Shown here: positions 44,867 to 53,931 of the stretch, one piece after another
Layout: each line of letters starts with the position of its first letter
Position numbering within the stretch: the first letter of the stretch is position 1
NCBI GenBank assembly: GCA_963794745.1
Contig: CAWCEZ010000011.1
Coordinates: 434,001-498,000 of the forward strand
Length of the DNA stretch: 64,000 nucleotides
Direction: 5' to 3'
Origin: Fen-671 sp963794745
Lineage (GTDB): Bacteria; Actinomycetota; Acidimicrobiia; Acidimicrobiales; Palsa-688
Translations under genes and position numbers: made by a program
Notes under the pieces: model-generated
Seen by the model: the letters and a program-made list of their open reading frames with translations, nothing else
Databases searched by the model: none
What the model was told of the DNA's origin: nothing

Positions 44867-45397
44867 TTACCGAACAGCCCGCCAATAAATGATCGCGTCG
44901 CGGCCCGGCGCGATCCCGTCCGGCACCTTGCCTACAATTTGCCAACCGAGATCTTCGTAGAGGGCACGAGCCGGGTTGTCCGCGAAAACGAAGTTGAACT
45001 GGATGGCATCGAAACCTGCCAGTGGGGCCCGCGCGATCGAGTCCTTCACGAGCACGCGCCCAAGCCCGAGCCCGCGGTAGCGCCGGTCTACGACATACCC
45101 CGCGTTGGCGATGTGCGAGCCCATGCCTGGCAAGTTCGGCTTGAGGTAGTAGGCGCCGAGCAATGTCCCGTTCCGCATCGCCCCGACGACGAGGGTGACC
45201 GGCCGCACCCAGACATCTTCGAACACCGAGCGCGTGAGCGGCGGCTGCTGAGGGAACCCTTCGCCTCGAGCGACAATGTCTACGAAGATGGCAAAAAGCT
45301 GGCTCATTTCGGGCCCGGCGATCAGGCCGATCTCGACCATGCCGGCATCGGCGGCGTCTACCTGGGATACCTCGTCGGCCATGTCCACCTTGGACAT
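44867..45397 (-). CDS. GNAT-family N-acetyltransferase
   Basis: About 176 residues. The acetyl-CoA-binding core is VVDRRYRGLGLGRVLVKDSI (R/Q-x-x-G-x-G/A), followed by NFVFADNPARALYEDLGWQIVG, the usual C-terminal signature of the family. The ATG at 45397 is picked because it overlaps the stop codon of the upstream AlkB-like gene as TAATG, implying translational coupling; a start 24 bases earlier is also open. The acceptor substrate is unknown. Confidence 0.85.
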   Translation of the reverse strand: MSKVDMADEVSQVDAADAGMVEIGLIAGPEMSQLFAIFVDIVARGEGFPQQPPLTRSVFEDVWVRPVTLVVGAMRNGTLLGAYYLKPNLPGMGSHIANAGYVVDRRYRGLGLGRVLVKDSIARAPLAGFDAIQFNFVFADNPARALYEDLGWQIVGKVPDGIAPGRDAIIYWRAVR

Positions 45398-45991
45398 TAT
45401 TGTCGGGCCACCCAACGCCATGACGCGCTTACCCGTGGGCCCGACGACGCCACCTTTGGCACAGCATGCTCGAACAACTTCTGGCAGCTTCCCCCCATCA
45501 CCAACAGGTCGCCTGAACCTGGTCGGAAATCGCGTGAGCGGCCGCCGCCTAGCGGCCTTACAAGGAAGGGCCGGGTAGCCCCGAGTGTAACGATCGCCAC
45601 GATCGTGTTGTCGAGGAAGCGAAGTTCGCGGTCCGAGTGAAAAGCCACGCTATCGCGGCCGTCACGGTAGTAGTTGAGGCCCGGGCCGATGAGCCTGACC
45701 TTGTGGAGCTGCGCGAGCTCTTCAGCCAGCATCTCCAACGCCGCGGCAGGCCACATCGTCGCCAGGGCCGTAGCGCTTGCTGAGACGCGGCTCGTCCACG
45801 ATGCGCTCGTACATGACACGGCGGTTGTGGCGCCACGGTACGGACCCGACCAGCTCGTCGCAGAGCGTGTCGGCGCCGAGGAGCCAACCCCTGCGCACCG
45901 CCACCCAGGCCCCGTGCCCGAGGTCGGTAAGTTCGCTCTCCGAGCTCCGGTCAACGGTGGCCTCTCCCACCCCGAAGAAGCCCAGCTGCAT
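45397..45991 (-). CDS. AlkB-like 2-oxoglutarate/Fe(II) oxygenase (frame break at 45765-45767)
   Basis: About 197 residues after correction. The first frame has MQLGFFGVGEATVDRSSESE and WRHNRRVMYERIVDEPRL. The second has EELAQLHKVRLIGPGLNYYR, the iron ligands His and Asp in SVAFHSDRE, the distal His in LFEHAVPK and the 2-oxoglutarate Arg in RVSASWRW. Deleting one base of the GGG run at 45765-45767 joins them as SKRYGLATMWPAA. AlkB enzymes oxidatively remove alkyl lesions from DNA or RNA bases. The start is uncertain (ATG 45991, or 46027). It is coupled to the downstream GNAT by TAATG. Confidence 0.82.
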
Positions 45992-46205
45992 CACGGTCAC
46001 GCGCCGATAATACTCTCGGTCGTACATACGTTCGACCTTTTTCGCGCGTGGCGGCCGGGGCTCGAGGAACAGATCCGGCAAGGCCTCCCCGTCGCAGCGC
46101 ACCCGCGGCCTGGCTGGTTGCGGCTAGTCTGCGGCAAATGTTCAAAGCGGCCGGCGACCACGCTGCGAGGCATACGCCCGACCGCGCGGGCAAGAAGGCG
46201 GTCCT

Positions 46206-46373
46206 GTGACCCCGTTCTACGTTGCCGGAGCTTGCCTGGTAGTGGCCCAGATCCTCGGCATTTACGCGCTGATCAGCCGGAAGGCGGACTTTACCTTCGT
46301 GCTTATCATGGGCGTCCTGGTGCTGGTGGCCCTCGCATCCGGCGCCGACGGCGTCTACCGCCAGCTGCACTGA
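46206..46373 (+). CDS. Small 55-residue membrane protein
   Basis: A GTG-started frame of 55 residues with two predicted transmembrane helices (FYVAGACLVVAQILGIYALI and FTFVLIMGVLVLVALASGA) joined by a short polar turn (SRKAD). AAGGCGG lies a few bases upstream as a possible ribosome site. It lies between two minus-strand genes with its own orientation. No family was recognised. Third positions are strongly G/C-biased, as in neighbouring genes, which supports real coding. Confidence 0.5.
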   Translation: MTPFYVAGACLVVAQILGIYALISRKADFTFVLIMGVLVLVALASGADGVYRQLH

Positions 46374-46407
46374 AGCAGCGCTGCGCCGTAGCCCGCTGCG
46401 CCGCGCG

Positions 46408-47355
46408 CTACTTGAGAGCTCCGATAGCGACGCCCCCGATGCCCGCCAGGGCGATGCCGACCAGGGCGGTCCTGGCTGCGTGGGAGCCCGGCCTGGGCAC
46501 CTTGAAAACGAAGATACCCACCGAGACGTTGACGAGCAGGCTCAACTGGGCGATCGTAAAACCGACGCCCGTGCCGACGCGCGTGACGAGGGCCAGCAGT
46601 GACACGTTGCCGACCCCAAAGAGCAGCCCTGCGCCGAGTTGTACGGCCGTGCCCCGCGCGCTGAGCCTGGCCGGCCCGCCGTTGCTCATCACCAGCGCTG
46701 TCCCCGCCGCGACGATCCCGAGCGCGAGCGGGAAGTTGCCGACCTGGGCCGGCACTTTGGCCCACTGCGCCGGCACAAAGTAGCTGCCCCAAAGTAATCC
46801 TGCCGCGCACGCGAGCACTAGGCCACGGCGGTGCCCGTAGGACGCCTCCGACGCGGCCGGGAGCGAGGCGACGGTCGAGCTTTCGCGTGTGGGTGCGGCC
46901 GCCACCAAGGCGGGGGCCGAGGCCTCCTCCCTGGAACGGACGATGAAGAAGACCCCGACCAGCACGAGGACGAGCCCCGCAGCGAGGACCACAATGCGGG
47001 GGGTGCTCAGCCCGTCGAGCTCGCCGAAGAGCAACGCACCCCACACAAACGCGGTGATTATGTTCAACGGCGTCCATGTCCCGCTGGCGCGTGCCAACCC
47101 GATGTTCTCCGACGCGCGGAACGCGGTGTAGTTACCGGCGGTCCACACGACGCCGCCCGCAAAGGGCAACCAGAAGGGCTTCCACCCGAACGAGAGATGG
47201 CCGCCGCCGACGACCAGCGCGACCGCGGCGAACACCGTGTTGGCGAGCGTCGCGTAGAAGGTCCGAGAGCGCTGAGGGACTCCGGGGACGATCTGGGCGA
47301 CCGGTATCCATAGCCCCCAAGCGAGCACCGTTGATAGGGCGAGCAGGACGGTCAC
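46408..47355 (-). CDS. GRP-family sugar uptake protein (GlcU-like)
   Basis: A 315-residue, ten-helix transporter of the drug/metabolite superfamily. The segment AGGVVWTAGNYTAFRASENI followed by GLARASGTWTPLNIITAFVWG is characteristic of the glucose/ribose porter (GRP) group. The two five-helix halves are visible, with a polar linker (SREEASAPALVAAAPTRESS) between them. It imports sugars by proton symport in Gram-positive relatives. It stands alone, divergent from the ABC transporter genes. Confidence 0.8.
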   Translation of the reverse strand: MTVLLALSTVLAWGLWIPVAQIVPGVPQRSRTFYATLANTVFAAVALVVGGGHLSFGWKPFWLPFAGGVVWTAGNYTAFRASENIGLARASGTWTPLNIITAFVWGALLFGELDGLSTPRIVVLAAGLVLVLVGVFFIVRSREEASAPALVAAAPTRESSTVASLPAASEASYGHRRGLVLACAAGLLWGSYFVPAQWAKVPAQVGNFPLALGIVAAGTALVMSNGGPARLSARGTAVQLGAGLLFGVGNVSLLALVTRVGTGVGFTIAQLSLLVNVSVGIFVFKVPRPGSHAARTALVGIALAGIGGVAIGALK

Positions 47356-47463
47356 GGCCGAGGAGCCGCTGGGTAGCTCCGCCGGGCGTCACTGGGCTCG
47401 GCCACCGTGCGCCCGGCGATGTCGAGTGTGGTCGGCGCGGGCCCCATAACCTGGCAGCTTGCC

Positions 47464-48357
47464 ATGTCGTCGCCCTTTGTCGAACCCCTGCCAGCGTCTC
47501 GGGGCCTATCCGAGCCCCTAGAAGGGCACCCCGCGACCCCTCCCTCGGCCGCTGCTACGACGGCCCCAGGGCTGGCTATCTCGGGCGTTTCGCGGACCTA
47601 CCAGACCGATGACGGCCCGGTCCGCGCACTTGGCCCCCTCGACTTGCACGTGCCACCGGGCCGCTTCGTGACCCTGATAGGGCCGAGCGGCTGCGGTAAG
47701 TCCACCTTGTTACGGGTGCTGGCGGGCATCGAACAACCCGATCGGGGGAGCATTTCGATCTTCGGAGACAGCGTCGAGCAGGCCCGCCGGGCGAAGCTGA
47801 TCGGCTTTGTCCCCCAGGCGCTGGCTCTGCTGCCGTGGCGCACGGTGCTCGAGAACGCCCGGCTGCCTCTCGAGCTCAACCGCTCCGAGAGTGCGGCCCG
47901 CAGGAAGCCGGCCCGGAGCCCGAGCGAGGTACTGCGGGCGCTCGGGCTAGGCGACGTCCTCGACCGACGCCCCGCCGAGTTATCGGGCGGCATGCGACAA
48001 CGTGTCGCCATCGCGCGCGCCTTCGTGTCGGAGCCAGCCCTTTTGCTCATGGACGAGCCGTTCTCCGCCCTGGACGAACTGACGAGCGAGGTACTGCGCC
48101 GCGAGCTCCTCGGGCTCTGGCGTGCGACGCGCACGACCGTGTTGTTCGTCAGCCACTCGGTCTCCGAGGCGGTGTTGCTGTCGGACCACGTTGTCGTCAT
48201 GACCCCCGCGCCGGGCCAGGTCGCCAACATTATCGATGTCACGTTGGACCGCCCGCGCGGGGATCTCGTGGAGGTGACGGACGCGTTCCGGGACTGCGAG
48301 CGCGAGGTCCGCTTAGCCCTGCGAAGCGCGTCTGGCGCCGACGAGCAGGCCCCGTGA
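47464..48357 (+). CDS. ABC transporter ATP-binding protein, NitT/TauT type
   Basis: About 297 residues. Walker A is LIGPSGCGKSTLLRVLAG, the Q-loop is GFVPQALALLPWRTVLEN, the ABC signature is LSGGMRQRVAIARAF, Walker B is LLLMDEPFSALDELT and the switch His is in FVSHSVSEAV. This pattern is the nitrate/sulfonate/taurine and pyrimidine-precursor importer group. The first 45 or so residues are low in complexity; the ATG at 47464 is used, with earlier starts open. Its stop overlaps the permease start in GTGA. Confidence 0.9.
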   Translation: MSSPFVEPLPASRGLSEPLEGHPATPPSAAATTAPGLAISGVSRTYQTDDGPVRALGPLDLHVPPGRFVTLIGPSGCGKSTLLRVLAGIEQPDRGSISIFGDSVEQARRAKLIGFVPQALALLPWRTVLENARLPLELNRSESAARRKPARSPSEVLRALGLGDVLDRRPAELSGGMRQRVAIARAFVSEPALLLMDEPFSALDELTSEVLRRELLGLWRATRTTVLFVSHSVSEAVLLSDHVVVMTPAPGQVANIIDVTLDRPRGDLVEVTDAFRDCEREVRLALRSASGADEQAP

Positions 48358-49178
48358 AAACACAAGGACCAACATCACGCCCGAGGGCGAGGCGGCGAGC
48401 CGCCCGTCTCGTAACCCAAGCACTGCCTGGGGCCGTGCTCCTCGGCCTGCTCGCGCTCACCTGGCAACTGGTCGCGGTCCACAACGCGTACCTCATCCCC
48501 CGCATCGGCGCCATCTGGGACCAGCTCGTCGACTACCCCCGCGAGTTCCTGGACGCGGCCGGCAACACCCTCCAAGAGAGCGCGGTCGGCCTCGGGGCAA
48601 GCTTCGCCGTGGCGTTCAGCCTCGCAATTGCCATGAGCCACGTCCGGGTCATCGAGCGAGCCGTGATGCCGGTGGCCGTGATCATCAACGTCACCCCTGT
48701 CGTAAGCCTCGCTCCTGGCCTAGCCGTCGCGCTCGGCTTCGGGATGTCACCGCGCTACCTCGTAACGGGGATCATCGTTTTTTTCCCGATGCTCATCAAC
48801 TCGCTGGTCGGCCTGCGGTCGGTCGACCCCGAGGCTCTCCAGTACTTCGCATCGCTCGACGCGTCGAAGCTCGAGGTGCTGCTCCACTTGCGGATCCCGT
48901 CGAGCTTGCCCTTCCTTTTCGCCGCAGCCCGTATCTGTTTCCCGCTGTCGATAATTGGCGCCGTGGTGGCGGAGTTTTCAACTGCGGGCACTTCCAATGG
49001 GCTCGGCTCGCTAATCGAACTGGCCTCTCAACAGGGGACCTCGAAGGCGCTGCCCCAGGTATATGCGGCCATATTCTGCCTGGCGCTCCTCGGCCTTGCC
49101 TTCACCCTCGCCGTCCTGGCCGCAGAGCGGCGCTTGCTTTCCTGGCACCCCACCCGGGCAACGCAGCCTCGGGCCTGA
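48354..49178 (+). CDS. ABC transporter permease, NitT/TauT type
   Basis: A 274-residue permease with six hydrophobic segments and the coupling-helix (EAA-like) motif around LRSVDPEALQYFASLDASKL and LRIPSSLPFLFAAARI. The start is the GTG overlapping the ATPase stop; longer open extension inside the ATPase gene is an overlapping frame. It works with the ATPase before it and the binding protein after it. Confidence 0.9.
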   Translation: MKTQGPTSRPRARRRAARLVTQALPGAVLLGLLALTWQLVAVHNAYLIPRIGAIWDQLVDYPREFLDAAGNTLQESAVGLGASFAVAFSLAIAMSHVRVIERAVMPVAVIINVTPVVSLAPGLAVALGFGMSPRYLVTGIIVFFPMLINSLVGLRSVDPEALQYFASLDASKLEVLLHLRIPSSLPFLFAAARICFPLSIIGAVVAEFSTAGTSNGLGSLIELASQQGTSKALPQVYAAIFCLALLGLAFTLAVLAAERRLLSWHPTRATQPRA

Positions 49179-49315
49179 GGGCGAGAGTTCGCGGTGGGCC
49201 GTCCGGGCACTAAGCGCCGAGCGGCTAGCGTTTGCAGGGCTGGTACGCAGCGCGCCTAGAGGCCCTGTAGCGCCGCAGAACCATACCCGGCGAACGACGA
49301 CAAGGAGGCCGAGTC

Positions 49316-50422
49316 TTGCAGGAGCGTAAGCGTCGGAGATGGCGCACGTTGGCAACGCTGGGCGCCATCGGCCCTGCTTTCTTGGCGTCGGTACCGCCGG
49401 CGGCAGCGGCCGCGGCGCCCACGCTCACTGCGCAGGCTGCCCCCGCCGCGCTCGCGCCAGGGTCGCCGGAGTGCCTGGCCAACACCGCCGCGGGGACGGT
49501 ACGTTTCGCCTCACCGTTCGGCTACGACGCCTCAGCCGGGATCATCGACGTCTACGCGGCCCTGAAGCTCGGGTATTTCGCCGACCTCTGCCTCAAGGTC
49601 GATTTCGTCTATGTCCCGTTCACCGAGTCCCCTTCTACGCTCGTATCGGCAGGGACCGCCCAGGTGACCGGGGAGGGTAGCGCGGCCGACGCCATCGTCC
49701 AGGAGGCCGAGGGCTCGAACTTCGTGGCCGTCGCGACCTACGGCGACACCTCCGATTACGCCCTTCTGACGCGCTCCGGCATCACCAAGCTCACCCAGCT
49801 CGAAGGCAAAGCCCTCGGTTACCACCCGACGTTCCCCGTTGTGCTCCGAGAGATGCTGGTCAAGGCTGGCGTCAACCTGGCGAAGGTCCGCCTGGTGAGT
49901 GACCCCACATACAACCCCCTTCTGCTGGTGCAGGGCAGCTTCTCAGCGCTCCAGGCGTACCAGTCGAACGAGCCGCTCACGCTGCGGGCCGACCACAAGA
50001 CGTTCACCATGTGGACGCCGGCCCAGTTCGGGATCCCCGGCACGTTCAACGTGCAGGTAGTGAACCGTAAGTTCCTCGCCTCGCACCCGACAGCCTCAGC
50101 CGACTTTCTCCGAGCAGAGTTCCTGGCGTTCAACTACTGCGTCCATAACCCTGTGACCTGCGTTGACTATCTCGCAAAGGCCCAAGGCCCTACATTCGAC
50201 GTCGCGCACGGCGAGGCCGAGTGGCAGGTCGAAAGCGCTCTCGCGCTCCATCACCACCTTGCGGGCAAAGGGATCGGGGCACAGACGACCGCGGAATGGG
50301 CCCCCGAGGCGGCCGCCGTTGTCCTGTACAAGCTTCTCGACAAGTCCGTCAAGCTCGGGCCGCTCGAAGACACCGCGATCGCGGCCTCGCTCTACCACGG
50401 TACGCAGCTCATCTGGCCCTAG
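49316..50422 (+). CDS. NMT1/THI5-like substrate-binding protein
   Basis: A 368-residue exported binding protein. It has a basic start and hydrophobic signal segment (TLATLGAIGPAFLASVPPAA) with Ala-rich cleavage region, then FGYDASAGIIDVYAALKLGYF and FTESPSTLVSAGTAQVTGEG, which match the NMT1/SsuA-like family. Relatives bind the thiamine pyrimidine HMP, nitrate or sulfonates; the ligand cannot be assigned. The TTG start is well supported by AAGGAGG (49302-49308), seven bases upstream. The 137-base gap before it contains no thiamine-pyrophosphate riboswitch that I can recognise. Confidence 0.85.
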   Translation: MQERKRRRWRTLATLGAIGPAFLASVPPAAAAAAPTLTAQAAPAALAPGSPECLANTAAGTVRFASPFGYDASAGIIDVYAALKLGYFADLCLKVDFVYVPFTESPSTLVSAGTAQVTGEGSAADAIVQEAEGSNFVAVATYGDTSDYALLTRSGITKLTQLEGKALGYHPTFPVVLREMLVKAGVNLAKVRLVSDPTYNPLLLVQGSFSALQAYQSNEPLTLRADHKTFTMWTPAQFGIPGTFNVQVVNRKFLASHPTASADFLRAEFLAFNYCVHNPVTCVDYLAKAQGPTFDVAHGEAEWQVESALALHHHLAGKGIGAQTTAEWAPEAAAVVLYKLLDKSVKLGPLEDTAIAASLYHGTQLIWP

Positions 50423-50543
50423 GCGGCCCCGCCCCGGCGTAGCCGTCGGGAGCCCGTTGGCACCTCCAGCCGACCACTCTCGGTAGGCGTAGGCAAAGTT
50501 GGGCTAGCCATAAGGCGGTCGGAGCGGCTAACGTCTCGGCGTC

Positions 50544-52034
50544 GTGGCGTGCCACCAGCCCGAAGGGCCAGCTGGGGCGCTGCGGGTAGCCAGGCGCCTC
50601 ACCGTGGCGCTGGTTGGCCTAGCGGCAGGGTTCGTTAGCGTAGCCGCGCCTGCGGTGCCGTCGTCAGCCGACCCTCTCGGCCCGGCCAGGGCCAACGCCA
50701 CTGCTCTATCGCGCCTCGTGCTGCAGGAAGCCCAGCTCGTGCACGAGCGGACCGTGCAGTACCAGGCCGAGGCAGCACACGCTGGCCTGCTGCGCGAAGA
50801 GCTTTCCGGCAGCCAAGCGACCGCTCAGGCTCTCAGGTTGCGGGCGGCTCAAACCGGGTCACTGGTGCGCCAAGAGGCTCTTCTCTCCTATGCAGACGCT
50901 GTGCCCGTTGTCGGCGCGGGCGGGCAGTCCTCGGCCGATCTGGTGGAGGTGACCGACCAGACCACCTACCTGGCCCTCACCGTTGGGGACCTCGCCGGGA
51001 CCCTGAAATTGCTGGAGAACGAGCAGTCCCAGCTGGCCGGGACGGTCGCCAAGTCCCGGCGGCAGCTGGAAAGCGCCCTCGAGGCAGAGGGCTCGGCCGC
51101 TACGGCTCGCCAGGCGGCGCTCCGTGAGGCTGCATCGCTCCAAGTCCTGCTGTCACGGGCGCAGTCCCAAGTGGCGACGCTTACCGCTGCCGAGCGGCCC
51201 CGCACCGGGCCACCGGTCGGCGACGGGATCGTAAAAGCGGTGTCCCAGGAACTCGGCGCCGCACCCGGCACGGCCCGCCCCGACGCCACCAAACCGGCGC
51301 AAGCGACTATTGCGGGCAAAGACCACAAAGCCGGCCCGGCTCGGGCTGTCGTCGCCGTGGCGAAGCGGGCCACGACGACGCTGCCAACGACGACGACCCC
51401 ACTAACAACGACGACATCGCAAACAACGACGACATCGCAAACAACTACGGCATTGCAGACAACTACGACAACCGTCCAGCGGCCTACGACGACGCAGCCG
51501 ACCACTACAACTGGCGAGCACGCCACAACGACTGCTCAGGCGGGCCACGGCAACTCGACGATATCGAAGCCAGTCATTGCGGTCGGGCCCGGGACAAGCA
51601 CTTCGACGCCGTCTTCCACGCCATCGCCTTCGACAGCGACTTCTTCAGCGACTGCGCCAAGCTCAACGCCGGCAACCTCAACGACCACCACCACCGTCGC
51701 TCCCCCGCCAACTACCACGACACCACCGACGACAGTGCCTCCCAGCACACCGCCGCCGACCAGCGCGGCGACTACGACCGACGGGCACCCTCCGCCGGCA
51801 GGCGGGCTCTGGCTCGAGCTGCGCGAGTGCGAGTCCGGGGACAACTATCAGGCGGACACGGGCAACGGCTACTACGGGGCGTACCAGTTCTCCTGGCCTA
51901 CCTGGGTCGACCTTGGCTACCCGGGCCGCCCCGACGAGGAGCCTTACTGGATGCAGGACGAGGCGGCCCAACGGCTGGAAGCGATGGACGGCTGGAGCCA
52001 GTGGCCGTCTTGTAGCACCGCCTTGGGGGTCTAG
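50544..52034 (+). CDS. Secreted Rpf-like transglycosylase with Thr-rich linker
   Basis: A 496-residue exported protein. After a signal segment (LTVALVGLAAGFVSVAAPAV) come about 200 residues of predicted coiled coil, a Thr/Ser/Pro-rich linker (about residues 270-420) and a C-terminal lysozyme-like domain. That domain reads LRECESGDNYQADTGNGYYG then AYQFSWPTWVDLG, matching resuscitation-promoting factor and related domains, with the catalytic Glu in ECESG. It probably cleaves peptidoglycan outside the membrane. The coiled coil plus hydrolase layout resembles division-linked cell-wall hydrolases. The start codon is uncertain. Confidence 0.85.
   Translation: MACHQPEGPAGALRVARRLTVALVGLAAGFVSVAAPAVPSSADPLGPARANATALSRLVLQEAQLVHERTVQYQAEAAHAGLLREELSGSQATAQALRLRAAQTGSLVRQEALLSYADAVPVVGAGGQSSADLVEVTDQTTYLALTVGDLAGTLKLLENEQSQLAGTVAKSRRQLESALEAEGSAATARQAALREAASLQVLLSRAQSQVATLTAAERPRTGPPVGDGIVKAVSQELGAAPGTARPDATKPAQATIAGKDHKAGPARAVVAVAKRATTTLPTTTTPLTTTTSQTTTTSQTTTALQTTTTTVQRPTTTQPTTTTGEHATTTAQAGHGNSTISKPVIAVGPGTSTSTPSSTPSPSTATSSATAPSSTPATSTTTTTVAPPPTTTTPPTTVPPSTPPPTSAATTTDGHPPPAGGLWLELRECESGDNYQADTGNGYYGAYQFSWPTWVDLGYPGRPDEEPYWMQDEAAQRLEAMDGWSQWPSCSTALGV
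51405..51458 (+). repeat. 18-bp tandem repeat in the Thr-rich linker
   Basis: ACAACGACGACATCGCAA occurs at 51405-51422 and 51423-51440, with a degenerate third copy at 51441-51458. It is in frame and encodes TTTTSQ-like hexapeptides. The wider region 51370-51770 is low in complexity. Confidence 0.85.
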
Positions 52035-53800
52035 GCGCTCGCGCCAGCCCTCGCTTTGTGCACAGCCTCGAGGCAGGACCGGCCGAGGACGGCCACTTGC
52101 TCAGGTGGAAGGGGCCGTGCCAACAGGTACCCCTGGCCCGCGTCGCACCCCAGCGCTGTCAGTTCACCGAGCTGGCGCGTCGTCTCGATGCCCTCGCCGA
52201 CCACCGACATCCCTAGCGCGTGCGCCATGGCCGTGATGGCTGCGATGATCTCGCGGTCGCGGTCGCTCCCACCTATCTGCTCGACGAAGCTGCGGTCGAT
52301 CTTCAAGATGTCCACGTTCAGGCGCTGCACATGGGCGAGCGTCGAGTAGCCGGTCCCGAAGTCGTCGAGGGCGATCCTCACGCCCAGCTTCGACAGGTCC
52401 GCCAAAGTCGTCGTTGCCTCGCCAAGCTCGCCGATCAGGGCCGTTTCAGTGATCTCGAGGCAAAGCTGGCGCGCGGCCACGCCGTGACTCTTGATCGATG
52501 AGGCGACGCGACCGACCAGTTGGGGGTCGCTGAGCTGACGCCCCGATAGGTTCACCGCCATCGTGAAATCGTCGGGCAACGACTCGTCTTTAACCCACAG
52601 CGCCAGCTGCCGGCATGCCTCGTCGAACACGAAGGTGTCGATGCTGCCGATCAACCCGCGTTCCTCGGCGAGCGGGATGAAGTCTCCCGGCAGGACGACA
52701 CCGCGCTCGGGGTGCTTCCAACGCACCAGTGCCTCCGCCCCGCGCAAGGACTGGTCGTCGAGCGAGAAGAGGGGCTGGTAGAGCAGGAACAGCTCCTTCT
52801 TGTCGATGGCTTTGCGCAGCGTGGCGTCGAAATCGTGGTTCGCCATTGCACGCACCCGGAGCTTGCTGTCGTAGAGGCGGAAGCCGTCACGGCCGGCGCT
52901 CTTTGCCTCGTACATCGCGATGTCTGCTTGTTGCAGCAACGTTCCCGGGTCCGACGATGGGTCGGCGGTCACGATGACGCCGACGCTGGCCGTCACCGTG
53001 AGGTCGTCACCCTCTGACGAGAACCTCTTGCCGATCGCCCTTACCGCCCTACTGGCGATCAAACGGACGTCCTCGTCAGCGCGCAGTGCGCACAGCAGCA
53101 CGAACTCGTCCCCGCCGAAGCGGGCAACGGTGTCGCTGCGACGGCAAATCCGTCCGAGACGGCGGCCGACCTCGACGAGGACCCGGTCGCCGGCCTCGTG
53201 GCCAAGCGAGTCGTTTATGGACTTGAAATTGTCGAGGTCGATGAAAAACAGGGCCACCTGGCCATGGGTACGGTCGAGGGAGACAAGGGCCTGCGATAAG
53301 CGGTCCATGAGGGCAAGCCGGTTGGCGAGCCCCGTGACGGCGTCGTGAAGAGCCTGGTGGGCGAGGGCCCGCTCCGCCATGACCTGGGCGGTGACGTCGC
53401 GCGAGACACCGAAGGTGCCGACGATCCGCCCTTCGCTATCGCGTAGAGGGAGCTTGGTTGTCGACACCCATGCATCGTCACGGTCGTGGAAGGTCTCCCG
53501 CTCGATCTTCGCCACCATTGGCTTGCCGCTTTGGATGATCCGCTGCTCGTCTTCGTACGCAGCGACCGCATGCTCGTCGCTGAAGACATCGAAATCGGTC
53601 TTCCCGATCAGTTCCTCGACGCTGTAACCGTGGGACTGTTCGCCGGCAAGGCAGTCGCTGACCAGCAGGAACCGGCTCTGGAGATCCTTGAAGAAGAGCC
53701 GTTCGCCCGGAGTGGCAAGGAGGTTGCGAAAGCAGAGCAGCTCCAAGTCCTCTCGCGTGAGGGACATGTCTGAGCTGGATCCCTTGCCCGGATTGGCCAC
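52031..53800 (-). CDS. PAS-GGDEF-EAL cyclic-di-GMP protein
   Basis: A 589-residue protein with a PAS domain (about residues 10-125: CFRNLLATPGERLFFKDLQS, GKTDFDVFSDEHA, GVSRDVT), then GGDEF (DNFKSINDSLGHEAGD, active site RFGGDEF, with an intact RxxD inhibitory site, RRSD, five residues before it), then EAL (GAEALVRWKHP, NLSGRQL, EITETALI, ALDDFGTGYS, ILKIDRSFV, VGEGIET). Both enzyme sites keep their key residues, so synthesis or breakdown of cyclic-di-GMP are both possible. The GTG at 53800 is fixed by AAAGGAGGT just upstream. No transmembrane segment, so sensing is cytoplasmic. Its stop overlaps the convergent Rpf-like gene by four bases. Confidence 0.93.
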   Translation of the reverse strand: MANPGKGSSSDMSLTREDLELLCFRNLLATPGERLFFKDLQSRFLLVSDCLAGEQSHGYSVEELIGKTDFDVFSDEHAVAAYEDEQRIIQSGKPMVAKIERETFHDRDDAWVSTTKLPLRDSEGRIVGTFGVSRDVTAQVMAERALAHQALHDAVTGLANRLALMDRLSQALVSLDRTHGQVALFFIDLDNFKSINDSLGHEAGDRVLVEVGRRLGRICRRSDTVARFGGDEFVLLCALRADEDVRLIASRAVRAIGKRFSSEGDDLTVTASVGVIVTADPSSDPGTLLQQADIAMYEAKSAGRDGFRLYDSKLRVRAMANHDFDATLRKAIDKKELFLLYQPLFSLDDQSLRGAEALVRWKHPERGVVLPGDFIPLAEERGLIGSIDTFVFDEACRQLALWVKDESLPDDFTMAVNLSGRQLSDPQLVGRVASSIKSHGVAARQLCLEITETALIGELGEATTTLADLSKLGVRIALDDFGTGYSTLAHVQRLNVDILKIDRSFVEQIGGSDRDREIIAAITAMAHALGMSVVGEGIETTRQLGELTALGCDAGQGYLLARPLPPEQVAVLGRSCLEAVHKARAGASA

Positions 53801-53931
53801 GGCACCTCCTTTGATGACCAAAAGGTCTATCGGCGCGGCGGCCAAGGACATTAGAACGAGTGCCCCACCTGGTAGGGGCCGTGTTGACGCCCCTGCGTGA
53901 CACTTCGCGACGCGGTGGGTAGGTATTTTCG

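Noticed and set aside
49179..49315. Thiamine-pyrophosphate riboswitch before the NMT1-like binding protein
   Set aside because: The conserved CTGAGA and ACCTGAT cores of the riboswitch are not present. Only a strong ribosome site is seen.
51370..51770. Possible CRISPR-like or minisatellite array
   Set aside because: The repeats are short, in frame and encode a Thr-rich linker, with no spacers and no cas genes nearby.
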